A stretch of DNA of 13,768 nt from DATFJC01 sp035269445. GTDB lineage: Bacteria > Patescibacteriota > Patescibacteriia > UBA2591 > UBA6264. The stretch is taken from contig DATFJC010000034.1 of the NCBI GenBank assembly GCA_035269445.1, forward strand, positions 1-13,768, given 5' to 3'. A program made the translations under genes and the position numbers. The notes beneath the pieces are model-generated. The model was not told where the DNA came from, searched no databases, and saw only the letters and a program-made list of their open reading frames with translations. Shown here piece by piece: positions 13,012-13,768 of the stretch (position 1 is the stretch's first letter; the number at the start of each line of letters is the position of its first letter).

Positions 13012-13768
13012 CTATAATTCTAAAAAATATTGAGTCTTTATTTTTTTTGTTTTTTTAACTAAATTTAAAGATATTAAAAATTTTACAAATAAACTAGATA
13101 GCATAATAACAAAAATAGACATTATTTTACCAATAAATTCTAGCAAGAAAAATAAGGCTATAGCAATACCTATTGAAATTTCTTCAGAATAAGGGCCAAT
13201 AAAATCCGATAACTTGCTATTTATAACCCTTGTAACAATTAGATCCATTGTTTCATTGCCATCCACCTTAATATTAAAGGTCTCCCCTATTTCCTGTCTT
13301 TTTAAAGATAATACGTTTTCATCAAAACTTGATACATTTTCTTTTAATATTTGAACAAAGTTTGAATCTTCTGCTAATTCTTTTAAGTCAATCTGGCTTA
13401 AGTTTTTAGCTTCTAAGCTTGATTTTAAAATTTGCTTTTGTTTTAAAGATAAATTAGACAATATTTGAGAATAATCTAAATCCTGACTTAAAACAATCAT
13501 TTCATCAATTGTCATTCCAGGAGTATAAAAAGGAATAATTGGCTTAAAAACTATTTTTAAGGGTTGCATTATAGTACTAAAAAAAAGTTTGGGAATTTCA
13601 ATCTTTTTTTGTCCAATTTTAAGCAAGGGATTAAAATAATAAACCAAAGCTATAACTAAGGATAAGCCTATTATTAAAAAGGGTAAGCCTCTTTTCCATA
13701 TTCTTACATAAGAAAGGTGAATTCTTTCTTTTTTTTCGTGCTGAATAAACTCATAACCTAAAACAAAA
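13012..13768 (-). CDS. Multi-pass membrane protein, 5' end outside the window
   Basis: The frame stays open to the window edge: 252 codons are visible. The first Met-like codon (TTG at 13647) is internal, because the frame reads on upstream as FVLGYEFIQHEKKERIHLSY and then a membrane span GLPFLIIGLSLVIALVYYF. A roughly 120-residue non-membrane segment follows, with many Leu, Ser and Gln (SQILSNLSLKQKQILKSS). It ends in two C-terminal hydrophobic spans (ISIGIAIALFFLLEFIG and IMSIFVIMLSSLFVKFLISL) and a basic tail. The segment between the spans is probably extracytoplasmic. I do not recognise a family. The stop is TAG and a hairpin terminator follows. It is in the place where rplM often sits but has nothing in common with it. 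Confidence 0.75.
   Translation of the reverse strand, partial: FVLGYEFIQHEKKERIHLSYVRIWKRGLPFLIIGLSLVIALVYYFNPLLKIGQKKIEIPKLFFSTIMQPLKIVFKPIIPFYTPGMTIDEMIVLSQDLDYSQILSNLSLKQKQILKSSLEAKNLSQIDLKELAEDSNFVQILKENVSSFDENVLSLKRQEIGETFNIKVDGNETMDLIVTRVINSKLSDFIGPYSEEISIGIAIALFFLLEFIGKIMSIFVIMLSSLFVKFLISLNLVKKTKKIKTQYFLEL

Overview
The window is about 30% G+C and its genes are small and tightly packed. Several proteins are built mainly from Lys, Asn and Ile. Most start codons have no recognisable Shine-Dalgarno sequence, while promoters match the ordinary sigma-70 consensus well. Together with the long Lys-rich extension on ribosomal protein S9, the multi-pass membrane hypotheticals and the single tRNA-Gln(UUG) without an encoded CCA, this suggests an AT-rich bacterium of the Patescibacteria/CPR type (for example Parcubacteria). 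That placement is inference; no 16S gene is present. The code looks standard: TAA dominates, TAG is used twice, TGA once, and no gene contains an internal TGA.

Left edge (1-1313, minus strand): the 5' end of a putative lipoprotein gene, with the only strong Shine-Dalgarno sequence in the window, then a terminator, then two short genes. One of these is membrane-anchored and PepSY-like; the other is a beta-rich hypothetical. They sit in the same reading frame with a single TAA between them, so they may be one split gene.

Centre-left (1500-4335, plus strand): a cold-shock protein gene with its own promoter and terminator. It is followed by a compact RiPP locus with a consensus promoter (TTGACA-16-TATAAT), a 66-aa putative precursor ending in a Cys/Ser/Thr-bearing tail, a stand-alone YcaO cyclodehydratase and a SagB-type FMN dehydrogenase overlapping it by 4 nt. 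A strong bidirectional terminator closes the unit. This is a three-gene azole-peptide (TOMM) system. The window holds no E1-like/RRE leader-binding partner, no protease and no transporter for it. It is the most notable feature here.

Middle (4423-5515, minus strand): a monocistronic gene made of four uninterrupted 56-residue repeats, which I do not recognise as a named family, followed upstream by tRNA-Gln with its own promoter and terminator.

Right (5543-12904, minus strand): a head-to-tail operon in the transcription order rpsI, flippase (Wzx-like), GT4-like glycosyltransferase, GT2, O-antigen polymerase/ligase-like protein, GT2, GT2. Gaps are 45 nt or less, or genes overlap, and no terminator is seen between them. 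The glycosyltransferases would build a lipid-linked oligosaccharide, the flippase would export it, and the Wzy/WaaL-like protein would polymerise it or transfer it to a surface acceptor. A priming transferase and sugar-nucleotide genes are not in the window. At the right edge a partial multi-pass membrane protein ends in a terminator just before the rpsI promoter.
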